Source of the DNA: Streptomyces cyanogenus
Lineage (GTDB): Bacteria; Actinomycetota; Actinomycetes; Streptomycetales; Streptomycetaceae
Length of the DNA: 64,000 bases
Assembly (NCBI RefSeq): GCF_017526105.1
Contig: NZ_CP071839.1
Location: 2,594,501 to 2,658,500 of the forward strand
Direction of reading: 5' to 3'
Part shown: positions 43,025-51,361 of the stretch, in pieces
Layout of the letters: every line of letters starts with the position of its first letter
Numbering within the stretch: the stretch's first letter is position 1
Position numbers and translations under genes: made by a program
Notes under the pieces: model-generated
The model's database searches: none
What the model saw: the letters and a program-made list of their open reading frames with translations, nothing else
Told to the model about the DNA's origin: nothing

Positions 43025-44368
43025 TCAGGACAGTCGCTTCAGAAGCACCGCAGATGCCACCGGTCGGGCACCGGCCTTCGCGACGCCGTCGGCGACCTCC
43101 CGGTCGGTGGAGGCGACGATGACCGGGCGCCCCGGCGGCTCCGCGCGCACCAGCTGGCGGATCAGCTCGTCGGCCGTCACACCCGGCTTGGAGAACAGCA
43201 CCCGCACCCCGCGCGGCGGCGCGAGCAGCACCGGCGCGGCCAGCTCGGCGCCGTCGAAGACACAGGTCACCTCGGCGCCGGTCTGCGCGGCGAGCGCCGA
43301 CAGCTGACCCAGCAGCCGCAGCCGCTGCTTCTCCAGCGGCATCTGCGGATAGCCGGTCTTGGTCACGTTGTAGCCGTCGACGACCAGATGCGCCTGCGGC
43401 AGGGCCAGCAACTGGTCGAGGATCGCCGGATCGTTCTCCGACAGGGCGCGCGCCGCGATGTCCTTCGGGGTCATGCGGCCCGGTTCCACAGCGTCGACGG
43501 TCTCCGCCGGGCGCACGGACACCGGCGGCAGCGCCAGTTCGCGCCGTAGCCCCTGGGTGGCGTCCAGCAGGGTGTCCAGCAGCAGCCGTACCCGCATGTC
43601 CTCCACGCTGCGGCCCTCCCGGGCGGCCCGGCGGGTGGCCTCGAGCGCGGACTCGGCCTCGCCCAGGCGGGCCTTGAGCCGCCGGGACTCGCTCTCCGCG
43701 GCCGACACCTGCGCCTGCGCCTCGGCACGCACCGCGTCGATCTCCATGTGCGCCTTGCGCAGCGCGGCCTCGCCCCGCTTGACGTCGCTCAGCGCGGCAC
43801 GCAGCTTGCGGTGCAGCGACTCCGCTTCCTTCCTGGCCGACTCCAGCTCCGCACGCAGTCGTTCGGTCTCGGCGCGGGTGTGCTCCCGGGCCTGCTCCAG
43901 CTCCCCGCGCAGCCGCTCCAGCTCGGCCCGGCTCTCCTCGTCGGCGCGCTCGGCGTCCGCGCGCTGGGCCTCCTCGCCGGCCGCGGTGACCAGCTTCACC
44001 CAGCCCGCCGGGCGCAGCACGTAGGCCGCGGCCGCCACGTCCAGCGGGTCCGCGGCCGGGGGCGGGGCGCCGGCGTCGAGGGCGCCGGCGAGCTCCGGCT
44101 GGGCCTCCCGGAACTTCTCCCCGATCCGCTGCCGGAACAGCGAATCGGTCTCCAGCGCCGAGGCCATCGCGTTCCCGGCGAACTTGGCCCGGCGGTTCGG
44201 GGCGAACCGGGCGTACTGCCTCAGCTGGGCGGGCAGTTCCGCCATGGTCAGTGCGCCGAAGCCGTCCGACACGATCTGCACGACCCGCTTGCGCACGCCG
44301 TCGGGCAGCGGACGGTCAAGCACCTCAGCGGTGCCGTCGCCCGGCCCCCCGCCTGTGGTCTCCACCAT
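43025..44368 (-). CDS. NYN-domain (YacP/Rae1-like) predicted ribonuclease with coiled coil
   Basis: A 447-residue protein. The N-terminal about 125 residues are helical (QYARFAPNRRAKFAGNAMAS and an LRPAGW motif). Residues about 128-260 form a long Arg/Glu/Ala coiled coil. The C-terminal NYN/PIN-like domain (about 320-447) has AHLVVDGYNVTKTGYP with the first catalytic Asp, VTCVFDGAEL and VIVASTDREVADGVAKAGA with further acidic residues. Such domains cleave RNA; the closest type is YacP/Rae1, a ribosome-associated endonuclease. The long coiled coil is an actinobacterial addition. RNA cleavage here is inferred from the domain. Confidence 0.87.
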   Translation of the reverse strand: MVETTGGGPGDGTAEVLDRPLPDGVRKRVVQIVSDGFGALTMAELPAQLRQYARFAPNRRAKFAGNAMASALETDSLFRQRIGEKFREAQPELAGALDAGAPPPAADPLDVAAAAYVLRPAGWVKLVTAAGEEAQRADAERADEESRAELERLRGELEQAREHTRAETERLRAELESARKEAESLHRKLRAALSDVKRGEAALRKAHMEIDAVRAEAQAQVSAAESESRRLKARLGEAESALEATRRAAREGRSVEDMRVRLLLDTLLDATQGLRRELALPPVSVRPAETVDAVEPGRMTPKDIAARALSENDPAILDQLLALPQAHLVVDGYNVTKTGYPQMPLEKQRLRLLGQLSALAAQTGAEVTCVFDGAELAAPVLLAPPRGVRVLFSKPGVTADELIRQLVRAEPPGRPVIVASTDREVADGVAKAGARPVASAVLLKRLS

Positions 44369-44415
44369 CCGTCACACCCCAATACCGGAATAAGCCTCTC
44401 CGGGGGCCGCTCCGC

Positions 44416-44655
44416 TCAGGAGCCGGCGCCCGGCCTGTCCACCAGTTCCACCTGGTCCACCGCGTTGCACCAGCGGCAGCGCACCGACTCGATGGTCTCA
44501 CTGACCACCTCGCGCTCCTCCACCGTCGGCTCACCGGCCAGGTCGAGGTGGACGTACTCGACGACCTTCGACGAGCGGGTGACGTCGAACCGGGTGAGGT
44601 TGCCGCACAGGGTGCAGCGCCATCGTGTGGTGGCCGTCGGCAGGGGAACCGTCAT
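44416..44655 (-). CDS. Small zinc-ribbon protein of unknown function
   Basis: A 79-residue protein with two CxxC pairs, RCTLCGN near residue 14 and VRCRWCNAV near residue 60, which would bind one zinc ion. The middle is a short beta/helix region (KVVEYVHLDLAGEPTVEERE). No known catalytic residues. The ATG at 44655 gives MTVPLPTATTRWRCTLCG. It precedes the NYN gene on the same strand by 47 bases, so the two may be co-expressed and act on nucleic acid together; this is only context. Confidence 0.75.
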   Translation of the reverse strand: MTVPLPTATTRWRCTLCGNLTRFDVTRSSKVVEYVHLDLAGEPTVEEREVVSETIESVRCRWCNAVDQVELVDRPGAGS

Positions 44656-44808
44656 GGTGACTGTTCTCTTCCTTCTCGTGTCGGTCCGCGCCGTCCCCCG
44701 ACGCGTGTGGCTCGTAACCCTACGGCCTGGCGGGGACTCGCCGCCCGCCTGTTCACGGCGGCGAGGCGGTCTGTCAGCTTGCGTCCCGTTACGTCATGCT
44801 CTGTAGTC

Positions 44809-45552
44809 ATGATCAGCACGTGGAGCGGGGCGGCGGTCCGGACACTCAGAGCGGTCCGGGGCGCGCCGGCGCCGATGACGTACGGCCTGATCGCCCTGTG
44901 CGCCCTGATCTTCGCGCTCGGCCCTGCCTCCGGGCTGGTCCCCGGGTACGGCTCCGGGGAGGCGCTGCTCGCGGCGCAGCGGACGTACTTCCGGCACTGG
45001 GGGGTGGTCCCGGCCGAGCTGTTCCACGGACCCGCCGGGGCGGCGCTCACCCCGGCCACCGCGCTGTTCGTGCACGGCAGCTGGGTGCATCTGCTCGGCA
45101 ACATGCTCTTCCTCTTCGTCTTCGGGGCGATGACCGAGGAGCGGATGGGCCGGGTGGAGTTCACCCTCTTCTACGTCTGCTGCGGCTACCTCGCCCTGCT
45201 GGGGTACGCGGCCGTCAACGCCGCCTCCGAGCAGTCGCTGGTGGGCGCCTCCGGGGCGGTCTCGGCGGTGCTCGGCGCGTTCCTCTACCTGTTCCCCCGC
45301 GCGCGTGTGACCAGTCTTCTGCCCTTCCTGTTCTTCCTGCCGCTGCGCTTCCCCGCGTGGGTGGTGCTGCCGTGCTGGGCGGCCCTGCAGTGGCTGGCGG
45401 CCGGGCAGGCCTCGGACGGGCCCGGGGTGGCGTATCTGGCGCACCTGCTGGGGTTCGGCCTGGGGTTCGGTTACGCGTGGGTGCGCTACGGCCGTACCAC
45501 TAGAGTGAAAGCCGCCCCAGCTCCGGTCACCGAGGGAGAGAAACAGCCGTGA
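44809..45552 (+). CDS. Rhomboid family intramembrane serine protease
   Basis: A 247-residue six-helix membrane protease. The catalytic Ser148 is in LVGASGAVSAVLG (GxSG) and the catalytic His212 in VAYLAHLLGFGLGFG. The oxyanion-side HGSWVHLLGNMLFLFVFG (His94, Asn98) and the loop EERMGRVEFTLFYVCCGYLA are typical. The ATG at 44809 is chosen because the frame upstream overlaps the NYN and zinc-ribbon genes on the other strand. It overlaps the next gene by four bases. Confidence 0.94.
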   Translation: MISTWSGAAVRTLRAVRGAPAPMTYGLIALCALIFALGPASGLVPGYGSGEALLAAQRTYFRHWGVVPAELFHGPAGAALTPATALFVHGSWVHLLGNMLFLFVFGAMTEERMGRVEFTLFYVCCGYLALLGYAAVNAASEQSLVGASGAVSAVLGAFLYLFPRARVTSLLPFLFFLPLRFPAWVVLPCWAALQWLAAGQASDGPGVAYLAHLLGFGLGFGYAWVRYGRTTRVKAAPAPVTEGEKQP

Positions 45553-45830
45553 TCACCGCGATCGTCCTGATCAAGACCAGTGTGGACCGGATCCCCGAGA
45601 TCGCGGAGCAGATCGCCGCGCTCGACAGCGTCAGCGAGGTCTTCTCGGTCACCGGCACCTACGACCTGATCGCCATGGTCCGGGTCGGGCAGCACGAGGA
45701 CCTCGCCGAGGTCATCCCGGGCCGGATCAGCAAGATCCCCGGCGTGGAGGCCACGGACACGCACGTCGCCTTCCGCACCTACTCCCAGCACGACCTGGAG
45801 GCCGCCTTCGCGATCGGCCTCGACAACTAG
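45549..45830 (+). CDS. Stand-alone Lrp/AsnC ligand-binding (RAM) domain protein
   Basis: A 93-residue protein consisting only of the ACT-like RAM domain of Lrp/AsnC regulators (AIVLIKTSVDRIPEIAEQIA; VFSVTGTYDLIAMVRV; GVEATDTHVAFRTYS). The DNA-binding half is absent. Such proteins assemble into octamers and bind amino acids, sometimes modulating full-length Lrp proteins. The GTG start at 45549 overlaps the rhomboid stop (GTGA), indicating translational coupling, an unusual pairing with no known mechanism. Confidence 0.93.
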   Translation: MITAIVLIKTSVDRIPEIAEQIAALDSVSEVFSVTGTYDLIAMVRVGQHEDLAEVIPGRISKIPGVEATDTHVAFRTYSQHDLEAAFAIGLDN

Positions 45831-45836
45831 GGACGG

Positions 45837-48320
45837 CTACGCGGGCAGGTCGACCGCGGCGACACCGGTGCCCGAGGGCACGTAGAGGCGGCTGCCGCGG
45901 GCGAGCGGGGTGTGCTGGTCGTCGGCCGCGGCCCGGCCGAGGGCCGCGTCCCAGCGCCGCCTGCCGTTCAGGTCCAGCGCCCAGACCCGGTCGCCCGCCC
46001 GGGCGTACACGGTGTCGCCGGCCACCACCACCCGGGGCTCGGCCGTGCCCCCCTCGACGTCGTACGCCCAGGCACGGGACCCGTCGGCCGCCCGTACGGC
46101 GTACACCGTGCCCTGTTCCGCGCCGACGGCCAGCGACCGGGTGCCGGCCGTCAGGGGCCCGGCGCCGGCGTCCCTGCGCCACAGGCGCCGGCCGTCCGAG
46201 ACGCGGAAGCCCTGGCGTGCGGGGCCGGAGTCCGTGATCAGGGTGGTGCCGGCGAGGGCGAGGACCGTGACGTCGGTGCCGCCGGGAACCTGCCACTTCC
46301 GCTTGCCGTCCCGCGCGTCCAGCGCCAGCAGCTCGTCACCGTAGCTGCCCGTGTAGACCGTCCCGGCCGCGACGAGGGGGGTGCCGGTGGGGCCGGCCGG
46401 GGTCCTGGCGGTCCAGTTCTCGCTGCCGTCGGAGGCGTAGCTGCGCAGCCCGCCCGCGTCCGTGCCGCCGATGGAGACGAGCACGTCCGTGCCGAGCAGG
46501 ACCGGGACGGCGTGGCCCTCGTCGCCGAGGGTGCGGGTCCACAGCGGGCTGCCGGACGGGCTCACCGCGGTGAGCCGGCGCACGCCGTCGCCGTGCAGGC
46601 CGACCACGCAGTACACGGCGTCCCGGGTGGCCACGGGGGTGGAGACGTCGTCGCCCAGCCGGACCTTCCAGCGCCGGGAGCCGTCCCGGGAGATCGCGTG
46701 CAGGACACCGCCGGAGCTGCCGGCGTAGACGACGGAACCGTCCGGGGAGAGCGCGCAGCAGGCGCCGTCCAGGCCGCCGATGCCGCCGAGGTCGTACTGC
46801 CAGCGCAGCACCGCGGACCTGGCCGGGGCCCCGCTCTCCTCCACCCCGGGGGCCGAGCCCTCGGGCGACCGGTAGCTCCCGCTCAGGCTCTCGGTCCGGA
46901 AGCCCCGCTGCAACAGCCAGCCACCGGCCCCAGCCCCGGCCACGGCGACGGCTCCCCCGGCGAGGGAAGCCAGCAGCCGCCGCCGCCCGGGGGCGACGGC
47001 GCCCGGACGGCTGACGGAGGTGGTGGGGGCAGTGGGGTTCGCCGGGGCGGCGGTCGTGGTGGGGGCGGTCAGGGCGGCGGGGGCCGCGGGGGCGGTGGCC
47101 GCACTGGTGGGCTCGGGCTCGGTGGGGGTCAGGGGGCCGGCGGCCGGGGTCGTGGGCTCGGGCCCGGTGGGGGTCATGCGGGCGGCGGCCGGGGTCGTGG
47201 GCCCCGGCCCGGTCGAGGACACGCGGCCGGCGACCGACGACGCGGGCTCCGGCCCGGTCGAGGACAAGGGGCCGGCGACCGACGACGCGGCCTCCGGCGC
47301 GGTCGAGGACAGGGGGCCGGCGGCCGAGGACGTGGGCTCGGGCGTGAGGGGATCGAGGGTGGGCGCCGGGGGTGTGGGTTCGGCGGTGGGGGGCGGGGTG
47401 GGGAGATCGGGGGCCAGGTACTCCACGCCGCTGGGGCGGTCGTCGGTGGCCGGGCTCGGGTTCGCCGCTGGGCCGTACCAGCCCGGGCGGACGGCGGCGC
47501 GCAGGGTGTCCGGGGTGAAGCCGGCCGCCGCCAGCACCTCCGCCGGTTCCGGGCGCTGCAACGGGTCCTCGGCCAGACAGGCCGCGACCAGCGGGCGGAT
47601 GTCCTCCGGCACACCGGACAGGTCGAAGTCGCGGGTCAGGATGCGCAGCAGGACCACCGAGTCCTGGCCCTCGCCGAACGGCTCCCGGCCCGCCGCCGCG
47701 TAGCCGAGGACCGCGCCGAGGGAGAAGACGTCGCTCGGCGGACCGACCTGGCCGCCGTTGCGGATCTGCTCCGGCGAGACGTAGCCCACCGAGCCGACGA
47801 CCGCGCCGGTGCGGGTCAGCGCGGTGGCCTCCAGGGCCCGTACGATCCCGAAGTCGATGACCCGGGGCCCGTCCGGGCCGAGCAGGATGTTGGACGGCTT
47901 CAGATCGCGGTGGACCAGGCCCTTGGCATGGATCGCGGCCAGCGCCTCGCCGAGCGCGGCGGCGAGGATCCGGACCGCGGGCCCGGGCAGCGCGCCGTGG
48001 TCCAGGACGGCGTCCCGCAGATTCGGGCCGGACACGAACTCCGTGGCCATCCAGGGCCGTTCGGCCTCGGTGTCGGCGTCCACGACCCGTGCGGTGTACG
48101 TGCCCGCCCCGCCGACGGTCTGCGCGGCGCGGACCTCGTGGCGGAAGCGGGCGCGGAAGGTGCGGTCCTCGGCGTGCTCGGCCCGTACGACCTTCACCGC
48201 GAGCCTGAGGCCCGTGCGGGACTCGGCGAGGTAGACCTCGCCCATGCCGCCGGCGCCGAGTCTGTGCACGACTGTGTACGGGCCGATGTGGCGCGGGTCT
48301 GCTGCGCGCAGCGGCTGCAC
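45837..48320 (-). CDS. Ser/Thr protein kinase with PQQ-type beta-propeller
   Basis: An 827-residue receptor-like kinase. The kinase domain (about 12-270) has GAGGMGEVYLAES, catalytic Lys in RLAVKVVRAE, HRDLKPSNILL, IDFGIVRA (DFG) and SPEQI (APE equivalent). A Pro/Thr/Ser-rich linker (about 300-450) contains five 15-residue repeats, followed by one membrane helix (RRRLLASLAGGAVAVAGAGAGG, about 460-480). The C-terminal about 330 residues carry repeated WxxxLGGxxxxxP/YAGSSGGVLHAISRDG-type blades of a PQQ/quinoprotein propeller outside the cell. The GTG at 48320 begins right before the kinase. The extracellular ligand is unknown. Confidence 0.93.
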   Translation of the reverse strand: MQPLRAADPRHIGPYTVVHRLGAGGMGEVYLAESRTGLRLAVKVVRAEHAEDRTFRARFRHEVRAAQTVGGAGTYTARVVDADTEAERPWMATEFVSGPNLRDAVLDHGALPGPAVRILAAALGEALAAIHAKGLVHRDLKPSNILLGPDGPRVIDFGIVRALEATALTRTGAVVGSVGYVSPEQIRNGGQVGPPSDVFSLGAVLGYAAAGREPFGEGQDSVVLLRILTRDFDLSGVPEDIRPLVAACLAEDPLQRPEPAEVLAAAGFTPDTLRAAVRPGWYGPAANPSPATDDRPSGVEYLAPDLPTPPPTAEPTPPAPTLDPLTPEPTSSAAGPLSSTAPEAASSVAGPLSSTGPEPASSVAGRVSSTGPGPTTPAAARMTPTGPEPTTPAAGPLTPTEPEPTSAATAPAAPAALTAPTTTAAPANPTAPTTSVSRPGAVAPGRRRLLASLAGGAVAVAGAGAGGWLLQRGFRTESLSGSYRSPEGSAPGVEESGAPARSAVLRWQYDLGGIGGLDGACCALSPDGSVVYAGSSGGVLHAISRDGSRRWKVRLGDDVSTPVATRDAVYCVVGLHGDGVRRLTAVSPSGSPLWTRTLGDEGHAVPVLLGTDVLVSIGGTDAGGLRSYASDGSENWTARTPAGPTGTPLVAAGTVYTGSYGDELLALDARDGKRKWQVPGGTDVTVLALAGTTLITDSGPARQGFRVSDGRRLWRRDAGAGPLTAGTRSLAVGAEQGTVYAVRAADGSRAWAYDVEGGTAEPRVVVAGDTVYARAGDRVWALDLNGRRRWDAALGRAAADDQHTPLARGSRLYVPSGTGVAAVDLPA
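47111..47340. repeat. Five 45-bp tandem repeats in the kinase linker
   Basis: Five in-frame units of 45 bases (starting at about 47111, 47156, 47201, 47246 and 47291) encode the 15-residue repeat SSVAGPLSSTGPEPA and variants. The repeat is rich in Ser, Thr and Pro, and probably forms a flexible wall-spanning or disordered linker; copy number may vary between strains. Confidence 0.85.
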
Positions 48321-48491
48321 TCCGGGCTCCCCCTGTCCAACGTGTCGTCAGGGGGAGGTTATACGCGGCTCGGCGTCCGCCGGGTTCGCAGGTACGGCGT
48401 GTGCGGGACCGTCGTGGTAACCGCGCCCGCCCGGCGGACCCGCACACCGGCACGGCCCCGCGCCCCGGGCGCTGCCCTTGCGTCCGCTTGC

Positions 48492-49853
48492 TCAGACCGC
48501 CGGCACGCAGCGGCCGTCCTCCGTGCGGTACTGCCACTTCGCGCCCTCGGCCACGAGTTCCCTGACGGCGTCGACGAAGCGCTCGACGTGCTCGTCGGGG
48601 GTGCCGGCGCCGAAGCTGACGCGGATGGCGTTGAGCGACCTCTCGCCGGGGGCCGCCTCGGGTGCGCCGCACTCGCCCTGGGTCTGCGGGTCGCTGCCGA
48701 GCAGGGTGCGGACCAGGGGGTGGGCGCAGAAGAGGCCGTCGCGGACGCCGATGCCGTACTCGGCGGAGAGGGCGGCGGCGAAGTGGGAGCTGTTCCAGCC
48801 CTCGACGACGAAGGAGATGACGCCGACCCGCGGGGCGTCGTCCCCGAAGAGGGAGAGGATCCGCACCTCGGGGACCTCGGCGAGGCCCTCGCGGACGGTG
48901 CGGACGAGGTGCTGCTCGCGGGCGACGAGGCTGTCCCAGCCGGCCTCGGTGAGGGCCTTGCAGGCGGAGGCGATCGCGTAGGCACCGATGACGTTCGGGG
49001 AGCCGGCCTCGTGGCGGGCCGCGGTCTCGTGCCACTCGACGGCCACGCCGCCGTCCTGACGCCGGGTGACCTTGCGGCTGGCGCCGCCGCCCGCGAGGTA
49101 GGGCTCGGCCGCCTGGAGCCAGTCGGCGCGGCCGGCCAGGACGCCGGAGCCGAAGGGGGCGTACAGCTTGTGGCCGGAGAAGGCGACCCAGTCGACGTCG
49201 AGGTCCGTGACGGACACCGGGTGGTGCGGGGCCAGTTGGGCGGCGTCCAGGACGATGCGGGCGCCGTGGGCGTGCGCGGCGGCGGCCAGTTCGCGCACCG
49301 GCCACAGCTCGCCGGTGACGTTGGAGGCGCCGGTGACGCAGACCAGGGCCGGGCCGTACGGGTCGCGGTCGGCGAGGGCCCGCTCCAGGGTCTCGACGGC
49401 CTGCCGCGGGGTGCGCGGGGCGTCGAGGTAGGTGACCTGCGCGTCCTGCCAGGGCAGCAGGGATGCGTGGTGCTCGGTCTCGAAGACGAAGACCTGGCAG
49501 CCGGCCGGGATCGCGCGGGCGAGGAGGTTGAGGGAGTCGGTGGTCGAGCGGGTGAAGACCACCTGGTCGGCCGGGCGGCAGTCGAGGAACTCGGCGACGG
49601 TCCTGCGGGCGTTCTCGAACAGGTCCGTGGAGAGCTGGGAGAGGTAACCGGCACCGCGGTGGACACTGCCGTAGTACGGGGCGTACGCGGCGACGTCGTC
49701 CCAGACGCGCTGGAGGGCGGGGGCGCTGGCCGCGTAGTCCAGCGCGGCGTAGGTGACCTCGCCACCGGTGACCAGCGGGACGGTGACATCTCGCCCCAGA
49801 ACGGGCAGAGGGGTGCAAACGGTCTGGTCGGCGGCAGCGGTGAAGACAGACAT
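48492..49853 (-). CDS. Aminotransferase class V / cysteine desulfurase-like protein
   Basis: A 453-residue PLP enzyme. Fold-type I motifs: YAASAPALQRVWDDVAAY near the start, TRSTTDSLNLLA, TEHHASLLPW with the PLP-stacking His, IVLDAAQLAPHH with Asp, and the Schiff-base Lys in FSGHKLYAPFGSG. An insertion (residues about 260-285) includes CGAPEAAPGERSLNAIRVSFGAGT later in the chain. It resembles SufS-type desulfurases and the related EgtE lyase, but no desulfurase active-site Cys loop is obvious. A SAM-IV-type riboswitch and a short leader uORF precede it, tying it to sulfur metabolism. Confidence 0.88.
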   Translation of the reverse strand: MSVFTAAADQTVCTPLPVLGRDVTVPLVTGGEVTYAALDYAASAPALQRVWDDVAAYAPYYGSVHRGAGYLSQLSTDLFENARRTVAEFLDCRPADQVVFTRSTTDSLNLLARAIPAGCQVFVFETEHHASLLPWQDAQVTYLDAPRTPRQAVETLERALADRDPYGPALVCVTGASNVTGELWPVRELAAAAHAHGARIVLDAAQLAPHHPVSVTDLDVDWVAFSGHKLYAPFGSGVLAGRADWLQAAEPYLAGGGASRKVTRRQDGGVAVEWHETAARHEAGSPNVIGAYAIASACKALTEAGWDSLVAREQHLVRTVREGLAEVPEVRILSLFGDDAPRVGVISFVVEGWNSSHFAAALSAEYGIGVRDGLFCAHPLVRTLLGSDPQTQGECGAPEAAPGERSLNAIRVSFGAGTPDEHVERFVDAVRELVAEGAKWQYRTEDGRCVPAV

Positions 49854-49920
49854 GGCGGAACTCCCGTGAGAGGAAGGCGAAGAAGAGAAAAAGGGGGTGC
49901 GGAGGCGGGGCTCTGCGGCC

Positions 49921-49941
49921 CTAACGCATTCGCTTGCTCAC
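49921..49941 (-). CDS. Leader uORF of six residues (VSKRMR)
   Basis: GTG AGC AAG CGA ATG CGT TAG, preceded by a strong GAGGAG ribosome site six bases away, between the SAM-IV aptamer and the aminotransferase gene (start 49853). Its position and strong signal suggest it is translated and affects expression of the downstream gene. The only methionine besides the start is codon five. No mechanism can be read from the sequence. Confidence 0.55.
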   Translation of the reverse strand: MSKRMR

Positions 49942-49989
49942 GGAAGACTCCTCGACGACCAGGATCCCTGGATGCGTGAGGGATCCGCG

Positions 49990-50103
49990 CTTGCCGTGGA
50001 CCTTGCTGTCCACGGCCTGGTCTTCACCCGGGGCACCCCGCCACGGACGGAGGGTTGCCGGACAGTCGGCCGGGGCCTCATGACTGTCACTCATGACCTG
50101 GTA
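49990..50103 (-). promoter_or_regulatory. SAM-IV-type riboswitch
   Basis: Read on the minus strand from 50103, the order GGTCATGAGTG, CAGTCATGAGGCCCCGGC, GGCAACCCTCCGTCC, GTGGCGGGGTGCCCCGGGTG, AAGACCAGGCC matches the conserved core of SAM-IV (SAM-I clan) aptamers found in Streptomyces. A 9-bp hairpin (49993-50001 with 50008-50016) closes the 3' end and a second 8-bp hairpin (49962-49969 with 49979-49986) follows as possible expression platform. It would repress the class V aminotransferase gene when S-adenosylmethionine is abundant. Confidence 0.9.
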
Positions 50104-50172
50104 CAGGAACGTACGTGAGGTGATCGCCGTCCCGCAACCCGTGTCCGGATCGCGGGACGGCACCCGGTGGGG

Positions 50173-51237
50173 CTAGGCGTTGCTGGCGGCCACCCAGCGC
50201 TCCAGGGTGCGCTTGGCCGCGCCCGAGTCGATGGACTCGGATGCCTTGGCGATACCGGCCCGCAGCTGCTCCGCCAGCGGTGCGTCGGTCGGCGCGAGCG
50301 CGACGAGCGCTGCCGCGGAGTTCAGCAGCACCGCGTCCCGTACGGCCCCCGGCTCGCCGTCGAGCAGGCGGCGGGCGACCTCCGCGTTGTACGACGCGTC
50401 CGCGCCGCGCAGGGCCTCCACGGGGACGAGGCCGATGCCGACGTCCCTCGGGTCGAAGGTCTCCTCGCTGACCTTGCCGTCCCGGACGACCCACACCCGC
50501 GAGGTGGCGGTCGTGGTCAGCTCGTCCAGGCCGTCGTCGCCGCGGAAGACCAGGGAGGAGTTGCCGCGCTCGGCGAGGACGCCGGCCACGACCGGGGCCA
50601 TCCGGGGGTCGGCCACACCGACGGCCTGGGCCCGGACCTTAGCCGGATTGGTCAGCGGACCCAGCACGTTGAAGGTCGTACGGATACCCAACTGGCCGCG
50701 GGCCGCGGCCACATGACGCAGCGCCGGGTGGAACTTGACCGCGAAGCAGAAGGTGATCCCGGCCTCCTCGGCGACCTGCGGGACCCGCTCCAGCGGCAGG
50801 TTCAGATTGACGCCCAGCTTCTCCAGCACGTCCGACGCGCCCGACGCGGAGGACGCGGCCCGGTTGCCGTGCTTGACGACCTTCGCACCGGTGCCGGCGA
50901 CGACGATCGAGGACATCGTGGAGATGTTCACCGTCTTGGCACCGTCACCGCCGGTGCCGACGATGTCCACCGTCCGGCCCGGTACCTGGATGACGTTCGC
51001 GTGCTCGTACATCGCGCGGACGAGCCCGGTGATCTCCTCCACCGTCTCGCCCTTGGCCCGCAGCGCCACGGCGAATCCCGCGATCTGCGCGTCGGTCGCC
51101 TCCCCGCGCATGATCCGGTCCATCGCCCATGCCGTGGCGTCCGCGCTCAGGTCACGGCCCTCCAGCAGGGCGTTCAGTACCTCGGGCCAGGAACGGCCCG
51201 CCGCGGTGTCGCCTCCAGCGGGGGTCACAGCGCTCAT
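50173..51237 (-). CDS. trpD: Anthranilate phosphoribosyltransferase
   Basis: A 354-residue enzyme transferring a phosphoribosyl group to anthranilate, the second step of tryptophan synthesis. Motifs: [14 protein letters not shown] (PRPP-binding loop), [43 protein letters not shown] and GDDGLDELT with the metal-binding acids. The ATG at 51237 has a CAGGAG site; an earlier start adds eight atypical residues. It is far from trpEG (31 kb) and stands alone here, next to the respiratory cluster, as in mycobacteria (Rv2192c). No attenuator is seen in front of it. Confidence 0.96.
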   Translation of the reverse strand: MSAVTPAGGDTAAGRSWPEVLNALLEGRDLSADATAWAMDRIMRGEATDAQIAGFAVALRAKGETVEEITGLVRAMYEHANVIQVPGRTVDIVGTGGDGAKTVNISTMSSIVVAGTGAKVVKHGNRAASSASGASDVLEKLGVNLNLPLERVPQVAEEAGITFCFAVKFHPALRHVAAARGQLGIRTTFNVLGPLTNPAKVRAQAVGVADPRMAPVVAGVLAERGNSSLVFRGDDGLDELTTTATSRVWVVRDGKVSEETFDPRDVGIGLVPVEALRGADASYNAEVARRLLDGEPGAVRDAVLLNSAAALVALAPTDAPLAEQLRAGIAKASESIDSGAAKRTLERWVAASNA

Positions 51238-51304
51238 AAGCCGCTCCTGGGTGTCGTGCACAGCATCGGTGGTCGGCCCCCAGCCTATCCACCCCCGCGC
51301 ACGG

Positions 51305-51341
51305 CGAAGGGCCCCGTCCGCAAGCCGGACGGGGCCCTTCG
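51305..51341 (-). terminator. Terminator of the ctaE-qcrCAB operon
   Basis: A perfect 16-bp stem (51305-51320 with 51326-51341) and 5-base loop, 20 bases after the qcrB stop codon on the minus strand and upstream of trpD. Confidence 0.9.
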
Positions 51342-51361
51342 TGTGGCGTGGCGACGCGGGA

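Noticed and set aside
45912..49979. A plus-strand open frame of 1,355 codons opposite the kinase and aminotransferase genes
   Set aside because: Antisense shadow of two well-supported genes; composition is Gly/Arg/Ala with no domains.
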